Assembly (NCBI GenBank): GCA_028671895.1
Contig: CM053800.1
Span: 18,683,886-18,747,885, forward strand
Source of the DNA: Oenanthe sinensis
Taxonomy: Eukaryota; Streptophyta; Magnoliopsida; Apiales; Apiaceae
DNA: 64,000 bases
Reading direction: 5' to 3'
How positions within the stretch are numbered: position 1 is the first letter of the stretch; every line of letters begins with the position of its first letter. This document shows positions 47,986 to 61,081 of this stretch, piece after piece. The notes under the pieces are model-generated. The model was not told where the DNA came from, did no database searches, and saw nothing but the letters and a program-made list of their open reading frames with translations. The translations under genes were made by a program, and so were the position numbers.

Positions 47986-49122
47986 TATATATAAATAGAA
48001 ACATGGTTTTTATTCAATAGAACAATAAGTATTAAGACATATTTTTTGTTATTAGTGATTTTCAGATAAACAACATGCATTATCACTAATATTAAAAATC
48101 TCACAACTAATTGCAAGGAAATATTAACAAGATATCATTACTTGATATTTATTAATAATTTTAAAATACAAGTAATTATGCTTCTAATATTTTATCAAAT
48201 CAAAATTATAAAACTAATAAACATTGAATTGATTCAATTCACAATTTTAATAAGATAAAACAATTTTGCTAGATACTAAATATTCATAAGATTGAATATT
48301 AACATTTAACTTCTTACTCTATATCAAATAATTGTCACACAAGCATATTGCAATTATACACATAACAATTACAAGTGATATACTTAAGCTCGAGGTGATA
48401 TTTGAAAAGAAATTCACAAGTCCCTTAAATATTGACTTTTAATACTTGTGATCCTAATTGCAACTCCTAGCTGATAAAATAAGATTTTAGAAATATTTCC
48501 TAAGTATATAAAGTATTGAGAATTTTATACACATAACTTAGAAAATACTTCATCTTTTAATATTAGTAATTTTTGAAATATGCATTAATTACTTAGAACA
48601 AAGATTCTAAATAACATCACTAATGCCAAAAGTGCCACAATTATTTGTAACAAATATTAAAAGTATCAAGCAATTAAGCAAGATATCATTGACTAATACT
48701 CATCAAATATTTAACATACAAATAATTATGCTATTACCTTATGCTAGAAAATTTAACTACTACATAAGCATAAAACATTGTAAGCATGATAATTAAACTA
48801 GTAGCAAGAAGTACGAGGTACTAGATTTCAAATAAACTCACAAGTCCTTTAAATATGTAAAATTTAATACTTGCGAACTCATTTGAGAATTCCTTGCAAA
48901 TGAGATTTCCAACAAATATGCAAATAAATAATATCCCAAGTTCACTAACCAACTTAGATAAAATGAATTTATCAAGTTGTTTAGCAAATATCTGGAAGTT
49001 ATTCTACTAAAGACAATCTCGAAAGAGATAATACCTGATGTTCATGCACTTGTTCCTTAAGTAGCGTGAAGAGATCAACAGAGTTATTAGAGTTGAACTA
49101 GTTTACTTGTCTAGAAGATTAG
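47986..49122 (-). repeat. A1 non-coding tail, hairpin-rich
   Basis: The reverse complement is collinear with 62465-63560 of A2. Inverted pairs: TATTAGTGAT/ATCACTAATA (48050-48059 and 48082-48091, perfect), TCACAAGT/ACTTGTGA (48414-48421 and 48444-48451, perfect), TATTTCCTAAGT/ACTTAGAAAATA (48494-48505 and 48536-48547, one mismatch), TCACAAGT/ACTTGCGA (48838-48845 and 48869-48876, one mismatch). No coding frame. Confidence 0.72.
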
Positions 49123-50957
<1,835 letters not shown>

Positions 50958-50962
50958 ATCAG

Positions 50963-51638
50963 AGCATCATATTCACTAGCTGCTTTAAATTTCGCCTTTG
51001 CTACAACTATGTGTGTTGAATTCTTCTTCTTATTTCAACAAGAAATCAACTTCTTCCATGAAATTGACAGCTTTTAAGAATAACCTCCATGTCTTTCTTA
51101 CAACATGCATCATCTATATCTATATAGCCAATTAGTTTAAACCTAGTATCTTTAGGGTACCTAATTCTAAGAATTGGTGATCCCTTAAGATATCTAATAA
51201 TTCATGTCTTAGCTATAAGATAAGATTCTTTAGTATCCACTTGGAAACTTGCACATAGGCATATTGAGAATCTAATATATGATCTGTGTGCATAAGAAAG
51301 TAATGAGCAGATCATACATCTATAGCTTGTCACTTCAATTCATATACCATATTTGACTGGATCAAGCTTAATGGTTTGCTTGCAAGAAGTCTTGGCTGGT
51401 CTAAAATCTTCTAAATTGCGTAGCTTCAAAAGATCCTTGACTTACTTTAATTGCCATCATTCTTTTGAATTACTTGTAATCCAAAAAGAATTGTAACTCT
51501 TTAAACATGCTCATCTTGTAACTACTCTGCATTTACTTAACAAAATATCTCTTGCACAAGTTTTGTTAGTATACCCACATATAATACAATCATGGTATAC
51601 TTGCATTAATATTATATTATGCGTGTTCCTTGTATTCT

Positions 51639-51704
<66 letters not shown>

Positions 51705-52665
51705 ACTCTAATACAAAATAATTTTCAAGTAATAAGAAGTTAGAGTGTCATACCGTGTCCTTGATGATTTGCTTGAATCCCTAACACCATTCATAGAGAG
51801 CTTGTGAAGAGAATGATATACAAATTCTAATGTATCTGCAACTTCAAAGTCCAGGAGTTGTACATCAAATTCTTCTTCTAACTCACGATTCAGGAGTGCA
51901 CTTGTTCACTTTCATCTTATAGATATTTTTACTTGATCAACAAGTGCTAGGAATATCCTATTGTTAGGTCATCAACTTGTTCAGCCCTAATAGTATCAAG
52001 TCTCGTCACTGGTGCTTGTAGTTAGATCTTGAAAGTCATGGAGATTATGTTTCCATCATCATCGATACCTTTTACTTTAAAGTAACCTGTAGAAACCTGT
52101 TTGGCTTGTCTCTCATAACAATGCCAATAATGATCCATTTTTTCAGTTTTTGAAAACGTTTATAATACCAAATATCACCTTATCTTCTGGTCTGGGTTTT
52201 CAACTTCTAGTAGATTCTGTCTTGGAACTGATTGAGATCATCTTGCATTTGCAATCACCCAATCTGGATCAATCACTACTTCTTTAGGATACCAACTGTT
52301 AATAATTGTTCTTTCCCGAAGAATAACCATTTACTTTGCATAGCACTTCTAGCCTTTTGCTCCAAAATCCGGATCACTAATAATTAGAATCCATGAATGA
52401 CTTTTACTTCAAACCTTTTGGCTTGGAAGATATATTCTTAATGTATTCCTTCGATCTTCATTGTGTTTAGTATGACTAGTAGATCATTCTTTTATTTTCT
52501 CCCCCTGAGTTGCTTCTAGGATGTATTAAAGATCATTCACCTTATTCAGTAGATTTTGTTAAAGCTAACGAGTTGTATAGATTCACTACCATTTCCCCTA
52601 ATAGGATTCGAATCATCATCATTATCATTGTTTCCTTCTGCAACCTCAGTTTCATCATCAGTATC
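50963..52665 (-). pseudogene. A1 pol remnant (RT/RNase H region), heavily decayed
   Basis: On the minus strand, recognisable by pieces: an acidic GATACTGATGATGAAACTGA segment near 52660-52640, a degraded DWIQIGDCKCKM block (about 52265), a MSMFKELQFFLDYK-like block (about 51510), SYRCMICSLLSYAHRSYIRF and LCASFQVDTKESYLIAK (about 51330-51200), YLKGSPILRIRYPKDT and GYIDIDDACCKKD (about 51190-51080), ending with a stretch near KAKFKAASEYDAL at 50980. These are copia reverse transcriptase to RNase H neighbours, with a stop every 20-60 codons. The sequence is collinear with A2 61163-62435. A TA microsatellite (51641-51701) interrupts it. Confidence 0.75.
51641..51701. repeat. (AT)n microsatellite
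   Basis: About 30 uninterrupted AT units inside the A1 pol remnant. Confidence 0.96.
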
Positions 52666-53819
52666 TGTTAGGAATTATGAGTTTTGATGATAACAAATTA
52701 CTTAGAATTACAATAGGGATTTAAAAAAATTCATTGTAACTAGTCGATGGATATGTGACTTATAAATATCCATTGACTAGGAAACTAGTTATCAATTAAA
52801 GCTTGTTTATCAACTGATATATTGGATTGTAACATTTGATTCATGTTTCATTATCAATTGATTGTATTGCCTCGATGGATGCTGTGAACTAGTCGACTGA
52901 TGTTACTTGACTTCAATTTATAGCTTCTAAATGGATGTGAAGAATGGCTAATCAATTGTAAATATTCTAAGTCATAATTCTCACAAATGAAGTGATCAAC
53001 AGATATTGAAGTCGATGGATGAAGACGCTACTCAATGGACAAAAGCACTCAACGGATAAAAGCCATCAGGTGATCAATGGATAAAGGACCATCAATGGAT
53101 AGGGAATCGATGGATAACTCAATTAGCCATCGATACATCAATTGATCAATGGATATCCTATCCATCAATGGATAAGCAAAGAAGAATCAATTGATAAGCT
53201 TAACATCATTTATCAGTTGATTCAGGTTTCCCAATTTAGTTAAAGACAAAAAGAATGGAAACTGTGCAGAAACTGAATCAATGGAAGACAGTCCTGTCAG
53301 GATTATGAAGACTTAGGCAACACGGTTTTCAAGGAATGCATCAAGACAAAGATATTTTCAGGACTAGACATAGTCTAATGAGACTGTGAAAGTAGCTAAT
53401 TTCTATTTCCATATAAACATTGTAAAATGTATTTTATTATCTGTCGATAGAAAATAGAATGAGAAGAAAACTACTATATAGTGGTTATAGTCCATTGTAG
53501 CAAAGTGTGAAGAAAAGTGCGAGAAAAATTGTAAGCATAGTTGTGCAGAAAAACACTTTGTAAGCAGCTTGGTATTCTTACCAAGATTATTTGAAAGCAA
53601 AAACATACTAGTGGAAAAACCAATCCACTAGTAATTTTTAATATTTCTTGTCTTGTTTTCAATATTTTTATTATTTACATTCTTGGTTCAATCAGCTCTT
53701 TTAATATTCACTCAAACACTTTTGTTGAACAAACTTAAATCCATAATAATTGAAGATAGTTCTTAAGTTTATATTCAACCCCCCTTCTCCAAACTTATTG
53801 TACTTAAGGGCAAATAACA
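52666..53819 (+). repeat. B2 5' LTR, 1154 bp, with ATGGATAA motif array
   Basis: TGTTAGGAATTATGAGTTTT to AAGGGCAAATAACA. It matches the split LTR at 16006-22227. From about 52740 to 53200 it carries around 14 words of the type (T/C)(A/G)ATGGATA(A/T) plus inverse forms (ATCCATTGA). A polypyrimidine CAACCCCCCTTCT block precedes the end. Confidence 0.9.
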
Positions 53820-53820
53820 A

Positions 53821-53833
53821 TTTGTATCAGAGC
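53821..53833 (+). other. B2 primer-binding site
   Basis: TTTGTATCAGAGC, one base off the common TGGTATCAGAGC, beginning one base after the LTR end. Confidence 0.85.
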
Positions 53834-53878
53834 ATAGATTTCAACATACAGAAAGTTAAGATCTAAAGTACATCAAGT

Positions 53879-55110
53879 ATGGGTCAAAAAGACACATGAG
53901 TAAAGATTCCATTTCTAGAGAAAGATGAGTACTTTCCCTGGAAAGTGAAAATACACTTGCATCTGTTATCCATTGATCCTTCCTATGTTCACTGCATAGA
54001 GAAAGGTCCATATGTGTCTATGAAGATAGTTACAAGTGTAAATGCATATGGTACTCAGGCACCAGACAAAGTAATTCCAAAACCTGTGAGTGAATACACA
54101 GATGAAGATGAGAAGGACGTACATAAGGATAAAAAGGCTATGGACATTTTGTTTAATGGTCTTGACAAGGATATGTTTGACAATGTTATCAATTGTACAA
54201 CCTCCAAGGAAGTCTATGATACTCTTCAAACTCTATGTGAAAGCATTGAATAAGTGAGAAAGAATAAGATGCAACTCTTGATTCAAAAATATGAAGCCTT
54301 TCACTTCAAGAGTGGTGAAACAATCAATGACACATATAGTAGGTTTTAAAAGCTGTTAAATGAGATAAAACTATATAGAAGAGTATATACTATTAAAGAT
54401 ACCAACCTCAAATTCTTGAGATCCTTACCCAAGGAACGTAAACCAATGACTATTTCTATAAGACAATCTCTTGACTTTAAAGAATATACTCTTGACAAGC
54501 TGTATGGTATCTTGAAAACCTATGAGTTGGAACTAGAGCAAGATGATGAAATTGAGAAGAGTCAGAAAAGAGACAAGTCTATTGCTTTGGTGGTCAAGGA
54601 TAAGCAAGTTGCAGAATCTGGTGAAGATATTTATGTCAAGGAAGGTAAGAAAGAAAGTCATGGCAATAGTGCAAGTGGTGTCTGATATGATGAATCTTCA
54701 ACTCGGAAAGGAAAAGAAATAGTTGAAGATGATGAGTCATACACCAAGGATGAGCATTTGGCTTTTCTATCAAGGAAATTTTCAAAACATAAATTCAAGA
54801 GGAATCCCATTCAAAGGCCTGGAACCCAGTACAAGAGAGACAATCAACAAAGAAAAAATCTTGTTGATAGGACTCAATTCAAATGCTTCAACTGTGGATT
54901 GGCTGGTTACTTTTCTAATGAATGCAGAAAGCCAAAAATGGAGAGGAAATCAAAGTACAGTGATGGTATTGATTATAAAAATAAATACTTTTAGTTGCTC
55001 AAACAAAAAGAGAAGGCTTTTGTGACAGAAGAAAAGGACTGGGCTGCAGAGGATGATTCTGAAGAAGAAGAATACATCAACCTTACACTAATGGCCAATC
55101 ATGATGACTA
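53879..55110 (+). pseudogene. B2 gag, several in-frame stops
   Basis: The ATG at 53879 is followed by TGA at 53897, yet the same frame stays coding to 54253 (KVKIHLHLLSIDPSYVHC), where a TAA replaces a sense codon. It continues (QLLIQKYEAFHFKSGETI) to another TAA at 54347, then 54416-54685 (TLDKLYGILKTYELELEQ). A knuckle CFNCGLAGYFSNEC (54880 on) has Tyr in place of its His. An acidic tail EDDSEEEEYINLTLMAN follows. Most interruptions are single stop codons that keep frame and domain order, so the damage is mainly point mutation. Confidence 0.88.
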
Positions 55111-55139
55111 GGAAGCTAGTTCTTCTAGCAATCAGGGAA

Positions 55140-57470
55140 AAAGAAGAAATCTTTGGTACTTGGACAGTGGGCGTTCAAGACATATGACTGGAGATAAATC
55201 CCTGCTCACAAATTTTGAGGAGAAAACTGGACTTGGAGTAACTTTTGGAGATGACAGTAAAGGGTACACCATGGGATTTGGCTTGATTTTAAAAGAGAAT
55301 GTCATCATTGAACTTGTTGTATTAGTTGATGGCTTAAGACATAATTTGTTAAGCATAAGTAAACTATGTGACAATGGAAATAAGTTTATTTCACAACTGA
55401 AGCATGCATAATTTCTAACAAGAAAGATGAAAGCCTGGTTATGACTGGGAATAGAAAAGGAAATGTGTACATAGCTGACTTTAATTCAACAAGTGCAGAC
55501 TCAATGACTTGTCTGCTATCTAAGAAAAGTACAAATGAAAGTTGGCTATGGCATAAGAAATTAGCTCACTTAAATTTCAAAGCCATGAATCTGTTGGTCA
55601 AGAAAAATCAAGTGAGAGGATTACCACAAATGGAATTTGTCAAGGATGGACTTTGTGATGCCTGTCAAAAAGGGAAAAAAAAGAAAGGCATCATTCAAGT
55701 CAAAATTGGAATCATCAATTGAGAAGCCACTTGAGTTATTACACATGGATTTGTTTGGTCCTGTAAATATCATGTCCATTGCAAAGAAGAAATATGCTAT
55801 AGTCATGGATTGGATGTAAAGAAAATAAGGAGTGACAATGGAACATAATTTAAGAATTCCATAATGAAGGAGTTATGTGAATCTAAAGGAATCATACACA
55901 CCTTCTCTGCACCAAGGACACCTCAACAAATGGGGTAGTGGAAAGGAAAAATAGGACATTGATTGAAGCAGCTAGAACTCTGTTAAAAGATGCTAAATTG
56001 CCAACATATTTCTAGGCTGAGGCCATTAATACAACATGCTATACTCAAAATATCTCCATAGTAAATCATGCTCAAGGAAAGACAACTTAGCAATTGATCA
56101 AGAAAGACAAAAAGCCAAAAGTGGGGTTTCTTCATGTCTTTGGCTGCAAATGCTATGTGCTAAGGAATCAAGGTGAAAACCTTGGAAAATTTCAAGTCAA
56201 GGCTGATGAAGCTATATTTATTGGGTATGCACTATCAAGCATAGCCTATAGAGTCTATAATCTTAGACTACACATTTTTATGGAATCTGTACATGTAGTA
56301 TTTGATGATAAAAAGATTCAAGGCCTGTTTGATGAAGGAAATCATGACACACCGCATTTTGAGAATGAATCAAATGATATAGATGATGATAAAGAAGTAG
56401 AAATTGTAAAATCACAAGTACTCAGAAATCCAATACCAGTTGATGTTACTGCATCAATGGATAATTTATCAGTTGCCAGAATTCCATCAACTGATAATGC
56501 ATCAACTGATAATTCTTCAATGGATAATCAACACTCTACATCTAGAGTATCCAACTCAGGGGGAGGGTTTCAGAATCAATCCACAAATTCAAATCAACTT
56601 GAGTACAATACTAATGATCATGAAGCTTCATCATCAAGGCAAAGTTTGCCTCCTTAAATGAAATGGACAAAAAGCCATCCATTTGAATTAATCATTGGAA
56701 ATGCAGAAGATGGTGTCAAGACAAGAAGTGATACTCAAAATGAGTGTCTGTATAGCAGTTTTTTATTTCAAGAAGAACCTAAGAGAATTGAAGATGCTCT
56801 TATGGATCCTGATTGGATTTTAGCTATGCAAGAGAAACTCAATCAATTTGAAAGAAATAAAGTGTGGAAGCTGGTGCCCAAACCAACAGATAGGTCAGTA
56901 ATTGGTACAAAATGGGTATTCAGAAACAAAATGGATGAAAATGGTACTGTGACTAGAAACAAAGCAAGACTTGTGGCAAAGAGGTACTCACAAGAAGAAA
57001 GAATTGATTTTGATGAAACTTTTGCACCAGTTGCAAGGCTGGAAGCAATCAGAATCTTTCTGGCTTATGCTGCATATGCTAATTTCAAAGTCTACTAGAT
57101 GGATGTGAAGAGTGCCTTTCTGAATGGAGTATTAGAAGAGAAAATCTATGTGGAATAACCTCCTAGCTTTGTAGATCCAAATTTCCCTGACTTTGTCTAC
57201 TATCTACTCAAAGCACTCTATGGCTTGAAAAAAGCACCAAGGGCATGGTATGACACTTTATCTCAGTTTCTCATTGAGAATCACTTCACAAGAGGTTGCA
57301 AAATAGACAGGAAAAGTACTAAAGGCACCTGTCAATTTCTAGGAAACAAACTTGTGTCATGGTTTAGCAAAAAGCAACACTCAATATCAACTTCAACTGC
57401 AGAAGCTGAGTACATTGCTGCTGGAAGTTGCTGTGCTCAAATATTATGGATGATGAATCAATTATTTTAT
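55140..57470 (+). pseudogene. B2 protease-integrase-RT-RNase H with two internal deletions
   Basis: Protease: LDSGRSRHMTGDKSLL (Arg where Cys is usual). Integrase zinc domain: WLWHKKLAHLNFKAM and CDACQKGK; core HMDLFGPVNI. A deletion at about 55818 removes the middle of the core, joining near RSDNG. The remainder (56094-56657) reads HVFGCKCYVLRNQGENLG. Reverse transcriptase begins GTKWVFRNKMDENG, FDETFAPVARLEAIRI, MDVKSAFLNG (after TAG 57096) and ALYGLKKAPRAWYDTL. At about 57296 it jumps straight to RNase H (DRKSTKGTCQFLGNKLVSWF, STAEAEYIAAGSCC), so the YVDD catalytic motif is deleted. Stops include TAG 56013, TAG 57096 and TAA 57156. The RNase H end is cut. Confidence 0.9.
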
Positions 57471-57862
57471 AAACTTTTATAAAATTTGTTTAACAAACTT
57501 TTATTAGTTAATATTATAAATTTTAATTAGTTTATTTTATAAATTTTAGATAAAATTTATTTTATAAACTTTTATAAAATTTGTTTAACAAACTTCTATT
57601 AGTTTGGTTTATAAATTTTAATTAGTTTATCTCATAAATCTTAAATAAAATTTGTTTTGTAAACTCTTATGAAATTTATCTTATAAACTTTTATTAATTT
57701 GGTTTATAAATTTTAATTAGTTTATTTCATAAATTTTAGATAAAATTTATTTTATGAACTCTTATGAAATTTATCTTATAAACTTTTAATAAGTTTATGT
57801 TATAAATTTTAATTAGTTTATTTTTTAAATTTTAAATATTAAAGTTTATCTATTAAATTTAT
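57462..57862. repeat. AT-rich tandem repeat, ~4 units of 92-105 bp
   Basis: The words TTATAAACTTTTATAAAATTT and ATAAATTTTAATTAGTTTAT recur four times with slow divergence. It begins where B2 RNase H breaks off and ends where A2 begins, so it bridges two broken elements. Confidence 0.8.
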
Positions 57863-57879
57863 TAAACATTTTACGGCTC

Positions 57880-59004
57880 ATCTCTTAAAGGAAGCAGCAG
57901 ACGCGGTTACTAATTTGAAGGTGCTCAAGTTAGTAGATGAAGATTTTTCTCAATTTTTGAAGACAACAAAGATTGACTGAAGGTTATCCAATGAAGATCA
58001 TTCTGGAACAGACTGAAGAAATAGTGGTTTTAATTTCCTCAGAGGTCAACTCAAAAGGATCCCACTAATATTTTGGAAGCTGCAAAAGAAGAAGTTAATT
58101 TGGGTACAGTTTTGGTTGATTCGAGTTGTATTGTTGGATGAAGAATCTTGGAGGTTAAAGTAGTGTAGGAGAACATACTGGACTAACTGGAATCTCCATC
58201 AAGCGTTGAAGTTTTCTTCAGGGAGATTACTGGAAGTTCGTGCTAACACTGCAGATCATCTGGAAAATAGGGTTACAGCCATAGGGAATCTAAGGATACA
58301 ACCACATTATCTTTAGATGAACTATTTGTGTGCTGAAGACCTATGAACTAGAACCAGAGCTGAAGCAGATAATATTTGGTAAAGCAGGTTGTTAGCATAT
58401 CCACCGTTTTTGTGACCCAGGAACCAAGTTAATTGAAGTCAAGGTTGAAAATCTCTGAACATAATCGAATTGATCCTAGAAGCTGAATTGAAGATGTTGA
58501 ATCTCGAGGTAGTGGTCAAGGTGTTATATCTTACACTTTGGAATAACCTGAGAACTGGACTGCAAGTCAAGCCTGCAGGGCAACAGGAAGTTCAGTGACA
58601 TCAGATTCAGACGGAATCCCAATTCTTAATCTAAGGTTATTACCTATAGATTCCGTAAAGGAGATTTTCAAGTACAGTTCAAGAGGCGGTTGCAAGACAG
58701 GGATGGTTTATATTTGAAAGACAAGATTAGGGGTTTGCTACACAGTTTGAAGAAGCCTGTACAAGCAAAAGATGACAGACACTATGTTGGGTTGTAGCAG
58801 GAATCTCAAGCATTAGTGAGGATGCAGCAAGGGAAAGCATTTGTTGATGAAGTTAAATGCAAGGTTGATTCTATCAGTGACAGTGATGAACCAAATGGAT
58901 ATCTGGCATCAATGACCAACACTGGAGATGAATCACTAAGCACTTCACAGGTACACATTCTAACTAGCATACGTTTATCTAATTCAGAACTGTATAATGA
59001 TTAG
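57880..59004 (+). pseudogene. A2 gag remnant
   Basis: Recognised by weak Gag tail motifs: LSLDEL then VLKTYELEPE around 58303-58360, KDKIRGLLHSLKK near 58720, and the open piece 58816-59004 (GKAFVDEVKCKVDSISDSDE, GYLASMTN), which parallels the acidic Gag tails of E1 and B2. Many stops; no intact zinc knuckle found. Confidence 0.55.
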
Positions 59005-60180
59005 GTATTGAAATGTATTATATTCATGTCAGCATGTTAGCATCTTAGGACTTAAATGCTTAATTGATTGCTAAGAATAAGATTGCATGCTAAGTTTCAT
59101 GAGTTTAAATAAGTACATTTCTTACTTGATTTTATATGCAGCAAAAATGAATATCTAGAATTAGATAGGGTGTTCTAGACGGTTAGGTGTATCCCTAAAC
59201 ATTTGCTGGAACTTGATTTAAATCTTCTGTGATTTAATACCTCTGCTAATGTTGTGAAAATTGCTAAATAGACAAACAGGTCATAGATCAGATATTTTAT
59301 ATTTGCTCTTATTGTGATAAATGACTTGATAAGTATATGTGGAATTTGATATTGCTTATAATATTTTATTCAAATATTCTGCATATTCTTAAAATTGTTT
59401 ATGTGCTTATTTTTATATGATTTGCTCCTACTCACATAGTTTCACTTAAATGTCATATTAGATCATGTATTGCTTGTTAGGGATAGAATAATAAAAGATG
59501 GTAGAATTATCTAAGTAGTCAGTAACACTTGTTGAATCGAGATTTAATCTAAAACTGACTTAGGTAATTAGAGATAGTTAAAAATGTTAGACAACGACAG
59601 AATGGATTAGAAAGAACTAGTAATTAATTTGTTAGTTCTTCTATCCATGTGCTTTTAGAAAATTATTGAATATCTGTAAATCTGCTTTATATCTGTTACA
59701 CTTGTGTAGAATGATAAAAGTAGATAGTACTGAATTTTCTAATATGCATAACATGCCTGAATTGCTTAATTCTTATCTATAATGCTTTGAAGCTTAATGT
59801 TTACCATGTGTTCTTATTTACATGCTTGCTTAGTTAAATTTGAAAATGCATATCTTAGGACTTGTATAATCTTAGACAAAGCATGTATAAGAATCACAAT
59901 AGGGTAAAGACTGCTAGTCCACCTTAAGTTAGGTTGGAATCACTAGTCTCATAGCCTTAAGACTACTTTGTCAAGGCTGCTGTGTATGAGAAGTGATCAG
60001 TCAAAGATAAGTTTTGCATGTTAAGGTTGAAGCTGTTGTTACCTTTGATAATATCTCTAACCCATCTGGACTCAATTAAAGTTGAGTACCAAGAAGCTTG
60101 ATCATTTGTGATTGCAGAGTATGTTATGAAAAGCAAAAGTTATGTGACTTCGTAATATTTACTGTTCGAGGCACATGATT
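59005..60180 (+). other. Non-coding stretch between A2 gag and protease
   Basis: AT-rich, stops in all frames, with scattered TTAGGACTTAAATGCTTA-like and ATGCTTAATT words. It replaces the Lys/Asn-rich linker seen at this place in C1 and E1. I see no LTR ends or target duplication. It is either extremely decayed linker or an unrecognised insertion. Confidence 0.4.
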
Positions 60181-61080
60181 AAGATTAAAGCTCTACCATC
60201 ACAGTTGATTGAGAAGGCCTCCCCGATGGTAACCTTTGGAGATGACAGCAAAGGATGTACAAGGGATATGGCTATCATGAGTTAAGAACTGTCATCAATG
60301 GAAGCATCTTTCTTGTGAAAGGACTTAAGCACTAAGGGCACTAGGGAATTCTTCGTCAAGGGTTTTCTGGAGAAGTGTTTGATCTCAAGCAAGAAGGTTG
60401 GAAGCTCGCTCAACTAAGAGTGAGGAAGTTTGTTCGTAGCTGACATGGAATTTGGATGCAAAGGTGAAGTCAACTTTTTAGTAAAGCTTCATCAATGAAG
60501 AGTTAGCTATGGCAAAGGAAGCTCTCTTACTTGTTAGTCAGCAAGGCAATGGATTCTTTGATAAAGATGAAATTGGTGAGAGGACTGCTTCATTTGGAAT
60601 TCTATCCAGAAGGACATTTTGAAGTATGTCACATAGGAAAGTCAATGAAAACATCACACTGAAGAAAAGTCATATGCTTAGTGGTGATTGAAATTGATAA
60701 CCCTAATTACGAATTGGTGATGTTCAAGCATTCAACAGACAAAATGTCACAATGGTGATTGATCAAAGAAGGAAGATCAAGTTGGAAATAATTGGTAAGC
60801 TGTGAGAACTTTGAAGTCAGATAATGGAACTGCATTTCGCGAGTGAAGTTCTAAATGAAGTCTGCACTGAAAAGGTACTTTGAAGCTGAAGCAATTAACA
60901 CAGCATGCTGCTTTATTCAACAAGATCGTGAAAAGACATCATTTGAGTTAATGGCCAACCAGAAGCAAACACTGAAGCTCTTTTCGTGTGTTTGGAGGGA
61001 ATTGATTTTTAATGAAGATTTATTTGAGTATCTTGACAAGAAGTTAAGGCTCGTGGAATAATTCTCCTCGGCTACTCATA
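60181..61080 (+). pseudogene. A2 protease-integrase remnant
   Basis: MVTFGDDSKGCTRGYG and VKGLKH (60228-60335) correspond to the protease C-terminal half. Further on are fragments resembling an integrase core: TLKSDNGTAF (60810-60840) and, in 60855-61061, KQLTQHAAFF/INTACCFIQQDREKTS-like pieces in alternating frames. Heavily mutated. Confidence 0.6.
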
Positions 61081-61081
61081 G

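Larger units (their letters stand above)
52666..57470 (+). mobile_element. B2: Ty1/copia element, family B, 3'-truncated
   Basis: 5' LTR, primer site, gag, protease, integrase, reverse transcriptase and a piece of RNase H. It inserted in A1 next to GTATC (52661-52665). The 3' end, with post-pol ORF, polypurine tract and LTR, is missing; the sequence passes into AT-rich tandem repeats at about 57462. Confidence 0.88.
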
